A DNA stretch of 64,000 bases from Gammaproteobacteria bacterium (GCA_029882915.1 JAOUJZ010000003.1:61688-125687), one strand, 5' to 3'. Counted from the stretch's first letter, positions 46,099-55,592 are shown. Translations and numbers: made by a program. The notes: generated from the letters alone by a model not told the origin.

Positions 46099-46878
46099 CT
46101 ACAAATACTGTTTAATAATGGGTAATTGTTTTATGATAGACTTATCAACTATACTTGGTAACAGACTGTTTATTCTAGTAAATAGTTTTTCTGGCCAGCC
46201 CATATAATAATTTTTATCACCTGCTTTAATTACTTTGAAAAGTGCCTCTGCTACCTGCTCTGGACTATCCATATGAGTACCGAGCTCATTATTCATAGCC
46301 ACTACTTTTTCATCATTTATAGCCGTTTTAGTTGCTCTAGGTGCAAAATACGATACGGAAATACTGCTATCCATTAATTCGCGACGTAATGCTTCGCTAA
46401 AGCCACGGATACCAAATTTGCTGGCACAATAAACACTTGAGCCGGGGTAACCTATACTTCCCAAAGTTGATCCTATATTTACAATTTGTGCTTCAGTCCG
46501 TAACGCCAACGCTGGCAACAGTTTCTGTGTTAGCAGTATGGTACTGGTCAAATTAACAGTGATTAAGGAACTAATATGCTCCGTGGTCATATTCTCAAAC
46601 AATGAAAACTGACCAATGCCAGCATTGTTAATCAATATATCGATGCCATTTTCAAGCTGCTGACAGAACTGAAAAATGTTTTCACGGCCTTCTTTTGTTG
46701 CAATGTCAGATTGTAAGGCATGATGTTGCCCACCCAGTGTTTGATTCAATCGTTCCAGCTCATCCAGTTCCAGTCCAACAAGAACGAGTAATGCGCCTGC
46801 TTCAGACAGGGTGTTAGCAATCGCAGAGCCAATGCCACCACCTGCTCCTGTTAGTAAGATTGTTTTATTGTTAAACAT
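46099..46878 (-). CDS. Short-chain dehydrogenase/reductase
   Basis: A 259-residue classical SDR with TGAGGGIGSAIA near the N-terminus, NNAG near residue 87, Ser in VNIGSTLG, and catalytic YxxxK in SSVYCASKFG. The C-terminal tail (residues 225-259, with YYMGWPEKLF) is like that of membrane-associated lipid-acting SDRs. It follows the diiron oxidase gene by 28 bases and would act as the redox step of the four-gene biosynthetic set; the substrate is unknown. Confidence 0.88.
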   Translation of the reverse strand: MFNNKTILLTGAGGGIGSAIANTLSEAGALLVLVGLELDELERLNQTLGGQHHALQSDIATKEGRENIFQFCQQLENGIDILINNAGIGQFSLFENMTTEHISSLITVNLTSTILLTQKLLPALALRTEAQIVNIGSTLGSIGYPGSSVYCASKFGIRGFSEALRRELMDSSISVSYFAPRATKTAINDEKVVAMNNELGTHMDSPEQVAEALFKVIKAGDKNYYMGWPEKLFTRINSLLPSIVDKSIIKQLPIIKQYL

Positions 46879-46906
46879 GCTGCTTTTAGGCCCTTACAGT
46901 CAAAAC

Positions 46907-47554
46907 TTAATTAGTTAAACAACGAAATATATCGCCATAAAGCTTATAAAATACATTGGCGGCATGAATAATTAAATCTTGTTCCTGTTTATCATCAATC
47001 TGATTCATTAGTCCTTCGAAAAACTTCACATGTTCTTGATCCAGTGCACCATGTGAACGCAAATAACTGAATGCATTATCCGGCAACGAAAGTGCTTGCT
47101 GAATACCCTCTGCTGCTAAATCAGCGGTGGTAACACTGGTACCTTCCAACACATGTACCATACCGAAAAAACCAACAGGATTAACTCGTTGCACCATGTC
47201 ATAGGCATAGGCAATCATTAATTCAGTTTCGATTGCAGGTTGACTATTTCGTACCGTTTCTTTATCAGCACCACAAGCAGCTATGTCATTTAATATCCAC
47301 TCCTGATGTCCCAATTCCTCTTCAATGTACTCGGCGACAGCATTGCGTATCCATTCTTTTTGTTCAGGTACCCTTGAACCCACCGCCATAAGTAAAGGTG
47401 TAGTGTGTTTAACATGGTGATAAGCCTCTGTTAAAAAAGCAATATAATTCTCGATCGTTATATTTCCGAGCAATGCTTTATTGATAATTGGAGCAGTAAA
47501 TAAAGTTGCTTTCGCTGCTTCAGTTTCAGTTTGCAAGCGGTTAAAAAAGTTCAT
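46907..47554 (-). CDS. Haem-oxygenase-like diiron oxidase (TenA/UndA superfamily)
   Basis: A 215-residue all-alpha protein of the TenA/PqqC/haem-oxygenase fold. Metal ligands of haem-oxygenase-like diiron oxidases are present: Glu80 and His83 in EEELGHQEW (E-x2-H), Glu137 in HVLEGTS, and Asp172 with His175 in LDQEHVKF (D-x2-H). Relatives UndA and BesC cleave C-C bonds of fatty or amino acids with oxygen. The ATG at 47554 has AGGA at good spacing and gives the family N-terminus; 25 more codons upstream are translated from inside the ligase gene and are unlikely. It overlaps the ligase stop by 14 bases. Confidence 0.87.
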   Translation of the reverse strand: MNFFNRLQTETEAAKATLFTAPIINKALLGNITIENYIAFLTEAYHHVKHTTPLLMAVGSRVPEQKEWIRNAVAEYIEEELGHQEWILNDIAACGADKETVRNSQPAIETELMIAYAYDMVQRVNPVGFFGMVHVLEGTSVTTADLAAEGIQQALSLPDNAFSYLRSHGALDQEHVKFFEGLMNQIDDKQEQDLIIHAANVFYKLYGDIFRCLTN

Positions 47555-49035
47555 TGTTTTGATCCTGATAAAGTTGTTCGATAGTCGTTTCATAATACTG
47601 ATAAATTTTTTCTCTAACAGGTCTGCCATTAGAGGTTATAAACCCTTGTTCAACCGACAGCGGCTCAACTAATCGTATCCAGTTATGGATCTGGGCATAA
47701 TCAGGTAATGTTTGATTAACCTGGTGTAACCATGATCGAATTGAATCATCATTTGTTTCTTGATTCCGAGGATATAACAAGGCCATACAATGTGGTTTAG
47801 CATCACCAAAAATAACGCATTGATGCAACAGTCCATTTGCTAACAATTCGCTCTCAACCCATTCTGGATTGATATTGCGGCCAAAACTTGAAATCAGTAG
47901 ATTCTTTTTACGTCCTTGAATATGTAGGTAACCCTGATCATCAATAAATCCAAGATCACCGGTATGCACTTTGGGGCGAGACCAACTGGCAGGTTCATTG
48001 ATATAACCTAGAAAAGCATTGCCAGATACCACTATTTCTCCCTCTTCAATGGTGACATCAACATGATCTAATACCTTGCCAATCGAGCCATTTTTACTGT
48101 TAGAGGGTGTATTCAGACTTACAACAGACGCACACTCGGACAAGCCATAGCCTTCATATACAGCTAATCCAAGTTTCTGCGCCTGTTGTAACAATAATGG
48201 TGAGACTTTACTGCCGCCGACAGCTATAAATTTCAAAGATTCTGGTGGTTGCCAACCTTGTTGAATGGCTCCTGTCAGTGCCATTAGCAATTCAGGCAAT
48301 AAAATCATACTGTGTGGCTCATACTTCGTAATAGCCTCTAACAGTGTACTTAACTCAAAGCCACTGCTTCCATTAAAACCTAAAGCAGCTTGAGGCAATG
48401 CTACGATTGAACCACCACTTAATAGTGGTGCGTATATGCCACCAATGTTTTCAAGTAAGGTACTAAAAGGTAATACGCTTAAATGTTTTATTGTATGTAG
48501 CCCGGTTGCTTTTAATAATGATTGTGCAACGCTCGTTTGCTGTTCATTACTTAAACATACCCCTTTCGGCTGTCCGGTAGAACCTGATGTAAAGGTGATT
48601 TTATTAGTATTGGTAGGCAGTGAAGCATTATCTTTTAATTCGATATCGGAAAGCTTAAGACTTAGCGATATCAGCGAAGTGCTTTTGTGATCAGTCAGAT
48701 TTAGTAGTTTATCCATTCTGTCATTCGCTTGATGGATGACCGAGCTTGCACCAGCTTGTTTGATCGCATGACGTAATTGTTGATCAGAAAAAAAACTAGG
48801 CAATGGCAATAATGTCACGGCTGCCAATCGACAAGCCAGATCAATAATTACCCATGCCGGACTGTTATCTGCATACAGTGCAATGACCTTGTGATGAGAA
48901 CGTAAGATCCTGTGAGACAGTAATGACTGTTGAGCATAATTCTCCCCACGTATACACGTCATTTTCACCAATAACAGCCAACCTATCTGGCTGGTCATTG
49001 GCGAATAATTGAATCTGTGACAACAATGATGGCAT
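47541..49035 (-). CDS. AMP-forming acyl-CoA/acyl ligase, interrupted by a +1 frameshift near codon 44
   Basis: An ANL-superfamily adenylating enzyme: A3 loop TFTSGSTGQPKG, A5 EGYGLSECAS, A7 VHTGDLGF and A10-like ITSNGRPVREK (Arg where the catalytic Lys is usual). The frame running from 48998 has an ill-fitting N-terminus. Read from the ATG at 49035, which overlaps the preceding stop (TAATG), a second frame gives 45 codons of proper family sequence (QLFANDQPDRLAVIGEN, VYTWGEL) before the frames meet at about 48900-48906. Dropping one T in CTTACG joins them into a 497-residue protein with DLRSHHKVIALYADN. So the gene is a pseudogene, a sequencing error, or a +1 recoding case. Confidence 0.82.
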
Positions 49036-49745
49036 TATTGTTTTATCTGACGAGCAATGTTAACAATAGTGCTTTGGTAATTATGCAAGGCAAAACCGAT
49101 AACACTGTGTTGCTTTAACAAAGTAACAGCGTCTGCCAGATTGCCCAGCAATACGGTTGGTTTATTATCATAATAACTACCCCAAGACTCTCCTTTATCA
49201 GCTAGATAGTCTGGGTTGGCGTCGCACAGTGTAGTGGTGTTAAGGTTAAGCTTTTCAATCAACTGTTTGACTTGTGAGGTTGCTGTAAAAACCGTCCATT
49301 CAAATCCAGCTTCATACAAAATAGCCACAATCAGAATAAACAATATCTGACTCGTTCCTCTACGGCTAGAGGTGAGATTTCCAATTTCGACAATCTTGTT
49401 ACGAGCGACATTTTGCAGTGTCAGAGAACTCACAACCTCTTCAATAGCGGAAGTCATATACTGTTCTAAAAACAAAGGCTGATTTTCTGTGGCTGGCTGA
49501 AAACCTAATGCTGCAGTTAAGTTATTATCCGTATGAGTGGATAACAAATAAGGCAGAAAGGTGCTTATTTTTGCCTGATAACTCATATAGAACCGATCGG
49601 TAATGTACTGTTCTATATTCGATCTATCTGGTGAGAAGTGAGTGACTAACTGTACAGGCAAATGAGGGAGTAATAAACGTTCACAGCGTGCTACTGCTCG
49701 CCTGTTTTTTTTCTCTAACCTTATTCTGGATTGCATTGCTTCCAT
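49035..49745 (-). CDS. Thermostable hemolysin family protein
   Basis: A 236-residue soluble protein of the thermostable hemolysin (delta-VPH) family: DRFYMSYQAKISTFLPYLL, TAALGFQPA, LFLEQYMTSAIEEVV, IVEIGNLTSSRRG and GFEWTVFTATSQV. The VEIGNL and later helix pattern is GNAT acyltransferase-like, so an acyl-transfer role is more likely here than haemolysis; that is an inference. I choose the ATG at 49745, preceded by AAGG, over a TTG three codons earlier. Its TAA overlaps the ATG of the ligase gene. It is first in the biosynthetic set and has its own promoter. Confidence 0.8.
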   Translation of the reverse strand: MEAMQSRIRLEKKNRRAVARCERLLLPHLPVQLVTHFSPDRSNIEQYITDRFYMSYQAKISTFLPYLLSTHTDNNLTAALGFQPATENQPLFLEQYMTSAIEEVVSSLTLQNVARNKIVEIGNLTSSRRGTSQILFILIVAILYEAGFEWTVFTATSQVKQLIEKLNLNTTTLCDANPDYLADKGESWGSYYDNKPTVLLGNLADAVTLLKQHSVIGFALHNYQSTIVNIARQIKQ

Positions 49746-49780
49746 ACTTACCAACCTTACATTTGGTGACTATGGAGCAA

Positions 49781-49813
49781 ATTATAATGTGTATATCTTA
49801 AAGAAAACTTAAT
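49781..49813 (-). promoter_or_regulatory. Promoter with PmrA/QseB-like direct repeat before the hemolysin-family gene
   Basis: On the minus strand ATTAAG (49813-49808), 5 bases, TTTAAG (49802-49797), then 10 bases to a perfect TATAAT (49786-49781). Half-sites of YTTAAK with a 5-base gap are the PmrA/BasR/QseB operator layout; one half-site fits fully, the other in 5 of 6 positions. There is no good -35, as expected for activation by a regulator bound there. The regulator gene at 44776-45435 in the same run is the obvious candidate. Confidence 0.55.
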
Positions 49814-49838
49814 GCTGTTAAATGTAAGATTTTAATGC

Positions 49839-51077
49839 CTATAGAATAACTCCTAAAGCTTGATTAATCATTGCAATCGTCTGTTTAATGCCGATTTCCA
49901 GCAATTGTTTTCGATTGCGGCTTTCATGTGCAAGTGTCTGGCTTCTTAATAAGCTGACTAGATCGATCTCACCCAAATCAAATGCACGTTGTTTCAATAA
50001 AACATATTGCTGAGTGGCATTATCATGATTGATAGCCAGATCCAGTTGTTGTTGTCTCAGTTCTAAATCACGACGTTGGGCAATTAAATGGGCTGTTAAC
50101 TCTAATTCTAATTGTTGTCGAGCAACTTCTGCATCTGCCAATTCCAATGCTGCAGTTGCAATTGTAGGTTGACGATAGACATCATCATCTAAGGCAAAAG
50201 AAATCCCCACCCCAATACTGTGATTGAATGATTCATAATCATCTCCTCGATCACTACGCATACCAATGGAGAATGTCGGGTTTACCGCACCATCATAATG
50301 AGCGAGTCCTTGTTTTGCACGTAAGGTGGCTATACGTTCATCTAACAGTGCTAAAGAGGGGTGTTCTTGGCCAACAGTTTTCTTATTTGATAATGATTCC
50401 TCGTAACTTTCTGGAACTACATTTTCTCCCGTTAAGGTTTGATAACGGTCTAATGCATGCTGTAGCTTTCCTTGAGCCATCAAATAACTATTATGCATAT
50501 CCAACACATGGGTATTGGCTAGCAGTTTCTCTGTGCTTGCCAGGTCACCAGCTTCGACACGTGACACTACATCTTTCTCTAATTTCTGAGCTGTTTGCCA
50601 GGTTTGATATGCTTGTTTGAGTTCAGATTCTGCCAATACAGTACTCCAGATCAACTCCCGCACTTTTTTTGAAGCATCTAATTTTAAATGCTGTTGATAG
50701 GCACCTAATTCTGAGGATATTTTTTGTGATAATGCAAATTGTTGTTGTTTTTGTCCAGGTAACCATAATGGCATATTAATGTTGCCTTCCCACTCCTGCA
50801 TACCATCACTACTACCTATGGCGTCGTTATAATGGTTAAGTGACACACTGGCTACACCTGCTAACATCGAATTGGCCAACTCTTTACTGGCCTTTATTTG
50901 CTGTTCGTATGCAGGTTCAGTATGGAGAGCTGGGTGACGTTGGTACACCTTTTGGACTAGTGTTGATAATGTGAGTGAATGAGAACGCTCTATGGCGGTG
51001 GTTTCAGCCGCTACAGTGTTCACGATACCTATTCCTATCGTTATATAAAATATGGCGATCCTGCTATGAAACGACAT
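49839..51077 (-). CDS. TolC-like outer-membrane efflux protein
   Basis: A 412-residue outer-membrane factor with a signal peptide (about residues 1-24, VNTVAAE). Long heptad-rich helices flank strand segments such as GVASVSLNHYND and NPTFSIGMRSDRGDDYESFNHSIGVGISFAL, the two-fold OMF repeat. It is shorter than TolC, in the range of metal or CzcC-type outer-membrane factors. It closes the pump operon, 90 bases after the RND permease gene and 84 bases before the next gene. Confidence 0.87.
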   Translation of the reverse strand: MSFHSRIAIFYITIGIGIVNTVAAETTAIERSHSLTLSTLVQKVYQRHPALHTEPAYEQQIKASKELANSMLAGVASVSLNHYNDAIGSSDGMQEWEGNINMPLWLPGQKQQQFALSQKISSELGAYQQHLKLDASKKVRELIWSTVLAESELKQAYQTWQTAQKLEKDVVSRVEAGDLASTEKLLANTHVLDMHNSYLMAQGKLQHALDRYQTLTGENVVPESYEESLSNKKTVGQEHPSLALLDERIATLRAKQGLAHYDGAVNPTFSIGMRSDRGDDYESFNHSIGVGISFALDDDVYRQPTIATAALELADAEVARQQLELELTAHLIAQRRDLELRQQQLDLAINHDNATQQYVLLKQRAFDLGEIDLVSLLRSQTLAHESRNRKQLLEIGIKQTIAMINQALGVIL

Positions 51078-51167
51078 GGTGTTCTATCCTAATAAATAAT
51101 AAAATGGTATTGATTCTAAAGCATCAGATTATCAGTTTATCAATCGTTACTGAAACTGCATTAACAA

Positions 51168-54100
51168 TCAGGCTTTAAAATTACTTTGAGAGAGTTTATC
51201 GACAATGCTTTCATGTACCGATAATAGTGCAGGTATCACTAGTAAAACCAACACAGTCGAAAACATAAGGCCAAAAGAAATCGATATTGCCATTGGAATC
51301 AAAAATTGTGCCTGCATTGAGGTTTCAAACAACAATGGAGTGAGTCCGCCGATCGTTGTTAATGATGTCAACAATACAGCTCTTAGACGTTGTATAGCCG
51401 CATTAATAATGGCCTGTGTGGTTTCTATCCCTGCTTCACGCTGATGTTTAAAAAACGTGACAAGTATAATTGAATCGTTTACCACAATGCCTGACAGGCC
51501 AAATATGCCAAACAGTGACAATATGGTCAAATCGACATCCAGTAACCAATGCCCGGTTAATGCACCAATCAATCCAAACGGAATCGCTGCCATCACCACT
51601 AATGGCCAGCCATAAGATGAAAATACCCACGCTAATATCAGATAAATTAATATAAACGCTAAAACCAGACCATGTTTCATATCGCTCATCGTTTCGAGTT
51701 GTTCTTCTGCTCGACCTTCAAAGCCAATATTGAGACCATATCGTGATACTAAATCGGGTAAAAACTGCTGCTGCAAATCAGCCAAAATCTCATTACTATT
51801 ACTGATAGATGAATCTACAGTAGCCGTTATATGAATAGCCAGTTTACTATCAGTATGCCTCAATACATCAAATCCACGACGTGCTTCAATGGTAACCACA
51901 CTGGATAGTGGCGCACTGCCTCCTTGAGGCAATCGGATCATAAAGTTTTCCAGTGTTGCCAATGTATTACGCTCTTGATCTGGTAGCATTACCCGCACTT
52001 CAACTTCGTCATCACCATCCTGAAATATCTGTACGAGCTGGCCATCAAATGCTGCGCGTAATTGACGACCTACGTTACTAGCAGTTAGCCCTAATACTTC
52101 ACCCTGCCCCTTAATTTTATAAATTAATTGCTCTTGTCCATAAGGCATATCATCTTCAATGGCGCTAATCCCGGGGAAGTGTTTCAGTGTTTCGGCCACT
52201 TCATGAGCCGCTTGTTTCAGGATGTCAGATGATGCTCCTGTGAGCCGGATATCAATATCACTTCCAGGTGGCCCCGTTCGTCTTTCAGACAAGGTGAAGG
52301 TTTCTATTCCGGCTGGTAGCTTAATATGCTTGCGCCATATGGCTATAAATTCTTTGTTACGTACATCCCGAAGATCAGGGGATATCAGCTCAACCTGTAT
52401 TGACCCAAAGCGTTCGTCTGTTTGGGCTGAACCACGTCCTGCTGTACTGGCGCTTCCCAGTCGAGTAACACTGACTTCAATTAAATCTGTACCCAATTCC
52501 TGACTGGTTTTATCCAGCGCATCATTAAGGTGTGTTAATAGTTTGGCGACTTCAGCAGACGGTGTACCGGCAGTAAAACGTGCATTGGCATAAATAGTCG
52601 TACCTTCAGGCGATGGAAAAAAAGTAAAATGCAAACGTCCACCTGCTAATAAACCAATACAGATGATCAAAAGACCAACAGTCGCACTGATCGTTGTCCA
52701 TCGGTGACGAACAGCAGAGACGACTATCGGTTGAAACAGCTCATCTCTCAGAAAGTTGAACTTTTGGTCTAACCATTTTCGGATTGGACGTGGTTCATGA
52801 TGATGAATTTTATGAAAGGCATGTCGTAAGTGTCCGGGTAAAATTAAAAAACTTTCAAATAAGGAAGCAATAATGACGCAAATAACAACAAATGGTATAT
52901 CAAACAATATATTGCCAATGGTTCCACCAATCAACATTAATGGAATAAATGAGGCAATGGTTGTGAGTGACGATGAGATAACCGGTGCCAACATTCGTCT
53001 CGCTCCCCCTTCAGCCGCTTCTAATGAATGTTCGCCTTTTTGATAATGTGCTAGACCGTCTTCACCTACAACAATGGCATCATCAACAATAATTCCCAGT
53101 GCCATGATCAGACCAAACAGGCTGATCATGTTGATCGTCCCTCCAAAAAGATACATCACCAACAATGTGGCCATAAAAGATACCGGAATACCGACGGCAA
53201 CCCACATTGCTACTCGGCCATGAAGAAACAGGAACAAAATACCAATAACCAACACCAGGCCGCCCAAGCCATTTTTTATAAGTAGATTCATCCGTTCTTT
53301 AATCAGTTTCCATTTGGCATCAAAGACTTTGAATTCAACACCTTTTGGAAGGCTGTACTGATTGTCCGTTACCCATTGTTCCAGAATTTGTGCAGATACC
53401 AGTGAATCAGCGTTTTCGGTACGTTGCAGCTGCATCTCAACAGCAGGTTTACCCTGATAAAATACACTGACCTGCTTACGCATAGGTCGTCGCTCTATTT
53501 CAGCCACATCATCCAGTAGCAACAAGCGACCTGAGTACCCTGTTTTTAAAGGTAGCTGGGCAAATGCTTGTGGATCGCGGCGTTGATCAAGACTACGTAA
53601 TTGTCTGGCCGTATCAGCATTACCGATTTCCCCAGCAGGTATATCTCGACTTAATTCAGCAATACGTTGCCCGACATCATCAAGCCCCAAGCCCAGTGAT
53701 TCCAGCTTTTCGGTAGAAAGCTGGATCGCAATCTCTTCTTCAGGCAGGCCGTTAATTGTCACTCGAGAAATACCACGATCTAATAAATCATGCTCAATTT
53801 GATGCACCAGATAACGCAATTCATTAAGTTCACCTTCAGTAGTAATCAATAATCTGGCAACCGTTTCATAACGAGTAACCAAACTGACTTCAGGAATTTC
53901 AGCATCACTCGGCAGGTTACGTAATTGCGCCACTCGTTCCTTAACCTGATCTAGGGCTGGGCCCATTTCGGTGCCTTCCTCAAACTCAAGTGTGATTAAT
54001 GACATGCCGAAAGAAGATGTTGATGTCATTTTGTCTACAAAATCTATCGTGCGTAATTCTTGTTCGAGTCTACTGCTAATCGAATCTTCGATATCTTCCG

Positions 54101-54281
54101 CACTGGCACTTCGCCATTCGACGCGAACCGTGATCACATCAAGAGCAAAGGTTGGAAAAAACTGGGTATTCAAACGGCTTAGAGACAATAAACCTGCCAG
54201 TACCAGCATAATCATTAATAGATTGGCAGCAACCTTATGTTGGGCGAAAATACCAATAAAATCATTACGATGATTAGTCAC
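51168..54281 (-). CDS. RND-family efflux permease (HAE1/AcrB-like)
   Basis: A 1037-residue proton-driven exporter with twelve membrane segments, two large periplasmic loops and the TM4 aspartate pair in GIIVDDAIVVGED. Motif GIPVSFMATL, the conserved Phe-Phe-Pro near residue 40 (QFFPTF) and the N-terminal HKVAANLLMIM anchor fit the HAE1/MdtC branch rather than heavy-metal CusA, as the CusA methionine triad is not seen. The start overlaps the adaptor stop by 8 bases. Substrate unknown; position suggests export of the product of the biosynthetic genes downstream. Confidence 0.93.
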   Translation of the reverse strand: MTNHRNDFIGIFAQHKVAANLLMIMLVLAGLLSLSRLNTQFFPTFALDVITVRVEWRSASAEDIEDSISSRLEQELRTIDFVDKMTSTSSFGMSLITLEFEEGTEMGPALDQVKERVAQLRNLPSDAEIPEVSLVTRYETVARLLITTEGELNELRYLVHQIEHDLLDRGISRVTINGLPEEEIAIQLSTEKLESLGLGLDDVGQRIAELSRDIPAGEIGNADTARQLRSLDQRRDPQAFAQLPLKTGYSGRLLLLDDVAEIERRPMRKQVSVFYQGKPAVEMQLQRTENADSLVSAQILEQWVTDNQYSLPKGVEFKVFDAKWKLIKERMNLLIKNGLGGLVLVIGILFLFLHGRVAMWVAVGIPVSFMATLLVMYLFGGTINMISLFGLIMALGIIVDDAIVVGEDGLAHYQKGEHSLEAAEGGARRMLAPVISSSLTTIASFIPLMLIGGTIGNILFDIPFVVICVIIASLFESFLILPGHLRHAFHKIHHHEPRPIRKWLDQKFNFLRDELFQPIVVSAVRHRWTTISATVGLLIICIGLLAGGRLHFTFFPSPEGTTIYANARFTAGTPSAEVAKLLTHLNDALDKTSQELGTDLIEVSVTRLGSASTAGRGSAQTDERFGSIQVELISPDLRDVRNKEFIAIWRKHIKLPAGIETFTLSERRTGPPGSDIDIRLTGASSDILKQAAHEVAETLKHFPGISAIEDDMPYGQEQLIYKIKGQGEVLGLTASNVGRQLRAAFDGQLVQIFQDGDDEVEVRVMLPDQERNTLATLENFMIRLPQGGSAPLSSVVTIEARRGFDVLRHTDSKLAIHITATVDSSISNSNEILADLQQQFLPDLVSRYGLNIGFEGRAEEQLETMSDMKHGLVLAFILIYLILAWVFSSYGWPLVVMAAIPFGLIGALTGHWLLDVDLTILSLFGIFGLSGIVVNDSIILVTFFKHQREAGIETTQAIINAAIQRLRAVLLTSLTTIGGLTPLLFETSMQAQFLIPMAISISFGLMFSTVLVLLVIPALLSVHESIVDKLSQSNFKA

Positions 54282-55509
54282 TTAATGCCTCAACACGCAG
54301 CCCTGTCATCGCATTAGGTACTTGGGTACTGATAATTTGGTCACCTTGTTGCAATTCATTGCTACGCACTAACAGGCTAATTTTCCCATTATCTGTGACA
54401 TATTCACCTACCCGTTCAACTTGAATTGCCTGCAAGTGGTCATTGTTAAGACGGTAGACTTTATCAAGTCCATATAACGCTGAATAAGGAATGGCGATAA
54501 CAGACGATTGTTGTCCCAGCTTAAGTGATAGCTCGACAAATTCACCTAAGGCAAGAGTCTGACCATCAGTGATTAAACGAAATAGACCATCAACGCCACC
54601 TGTATCTGGGCGTACTTCACCTGATAACCGGCTAAGGCTAAAGTCTAACGGTTTACCATCATGGTTACTCTGAGCCGTTAAGTGTTCGCCTAGCTTAAGG
54701 CTGGTCTGAATTTGTTTAATATATCGACCAGGTAGCTGCGCTCGTACTTCAAGGTTTTCAAGATCATAAATCGAGACTATTTGGGTGCCAGACTGAACTC
54801 TATCACCGACACCAACATCAAGTTTAGCAATGCGCCCTGCAAAAGGAGATTTGATAACAGAACGCTCAAGGTCTACCTGTGCCTGCTCCAATAATGCACT
54901 GGCTCGACGCTGTTTAGCCCTGAGGCCTGCTAATCGCGCCGGGTGTTCGGCAATATCATGCTGAAGCCGCTTCAAGGTGACCATCTGGCGTTGTTGAATG
55001 GTTGAGGCATCATCCATGACCGTCTTTGAAACAAGACGATTTTGTTCCAGTGCTTTAGCTCTGGCAACGGCTTTATCGGCAAGACTCAATAACTCAGTTT
55101 CATTTTCCAATAATGCTTTGTCTCGTTGATAACGAGCCAGTTCACTAGTGATTGACACATTAATTTCATCCAAATCTGCCTGACGTTGCTCTATTAACAA
55201 CTGCACATCAGTACCATCCAGAACTACCAGTACCTGTTCGGCATCAACTTCTGTTCCTTCAAGGATGTTCACCTCAAGCACATCTGCCTCTAAAGCAGCA
55301 TTGAGTGACGCTTGTCGCGGAGTTTCGACACGGCCATAAAGGGTAAGTTCAGGTGAAAGATCTTCAAAAACCACTGACACAGTATTCACTCGCCAGACTT
55401 TTTCAGTTTTGTGCATTACTGCTTTTTCAGGCTTTGATTGCTTAAGCGCTATAAATAATGAGATTGCAATAATTACAATCACAGCGGGTAACAACACGCG
55501 ATTTAGCAA
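54274..55509 (-). CDS. RND efflux periplasmic adaptor (MFP)
   Basis: A 411-residue membrane fusion protein with one N-terminal membrane segment (about residues 5-23). Lipoyl half-motifs (EADVLEVNILEGTEVDAEQVLVVLD; IKSPFAGRIAKLDVGVGDRV) flank an alpha-helical hairpin of about 100 residues, followed by beta-barrel and membrane-proximal domains. The start is TTG at 55509, with AGGAGAG five to six bases upstream; no ATG precedes the membrane anchor. First gene of the minus-strand run, starting 83 bases after rapA. Confidence 0.92.
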   Translation of the reverse strand: MLNRVLLPAVIVIIAISLFIALKQSKPEKAVMHKTEKVWRVNTVSVVFEDLSPELTLYGRVETPRQASLNAALEADVLEVNILEGTEVDAEQVLVVLDGTDVQLLIEQRQADLDEINVSITSELARYQRDKALLENETELLSLADKAVARAKALEQNRLVSKTVMDDASTIQQRQMVTLKRLQHDIAEHPARLAGLRAKQRRASALLEQAQVDLERSVIKSPFAGRIAKLDVGVGDRVQSGTQIVSIYDLENLEVRAQLPGRYIKQIQTSLKLGEHLTAQSNHDGKPLDFSLSRLSGEVRPDTGGVDGLFRLITDGQTLALGEFVELSLKLGQQSSVIAIPYSALYGLDKVYRLNNDHLQAIQVERVGEYVTDNGKISLLVRSNELQQGDQIISTQVPNAMTGLRVEALSD

Positions 55510-55592
55510 TTCAACTCTCCTAAATGAAAACAGTAGAAAAATACTATGATGAAATTCTACTTCAAATCCGCTATAAAAACCTTAAATCAAGT

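Noticed and set aside
47541..48998. Start of the acyl ligase at 48998
   Set aside because: The first 30 or so residues in that frame do not resemble the family, whereas the other frame from 49035 does and has a coupling overlap with the preceding gene.
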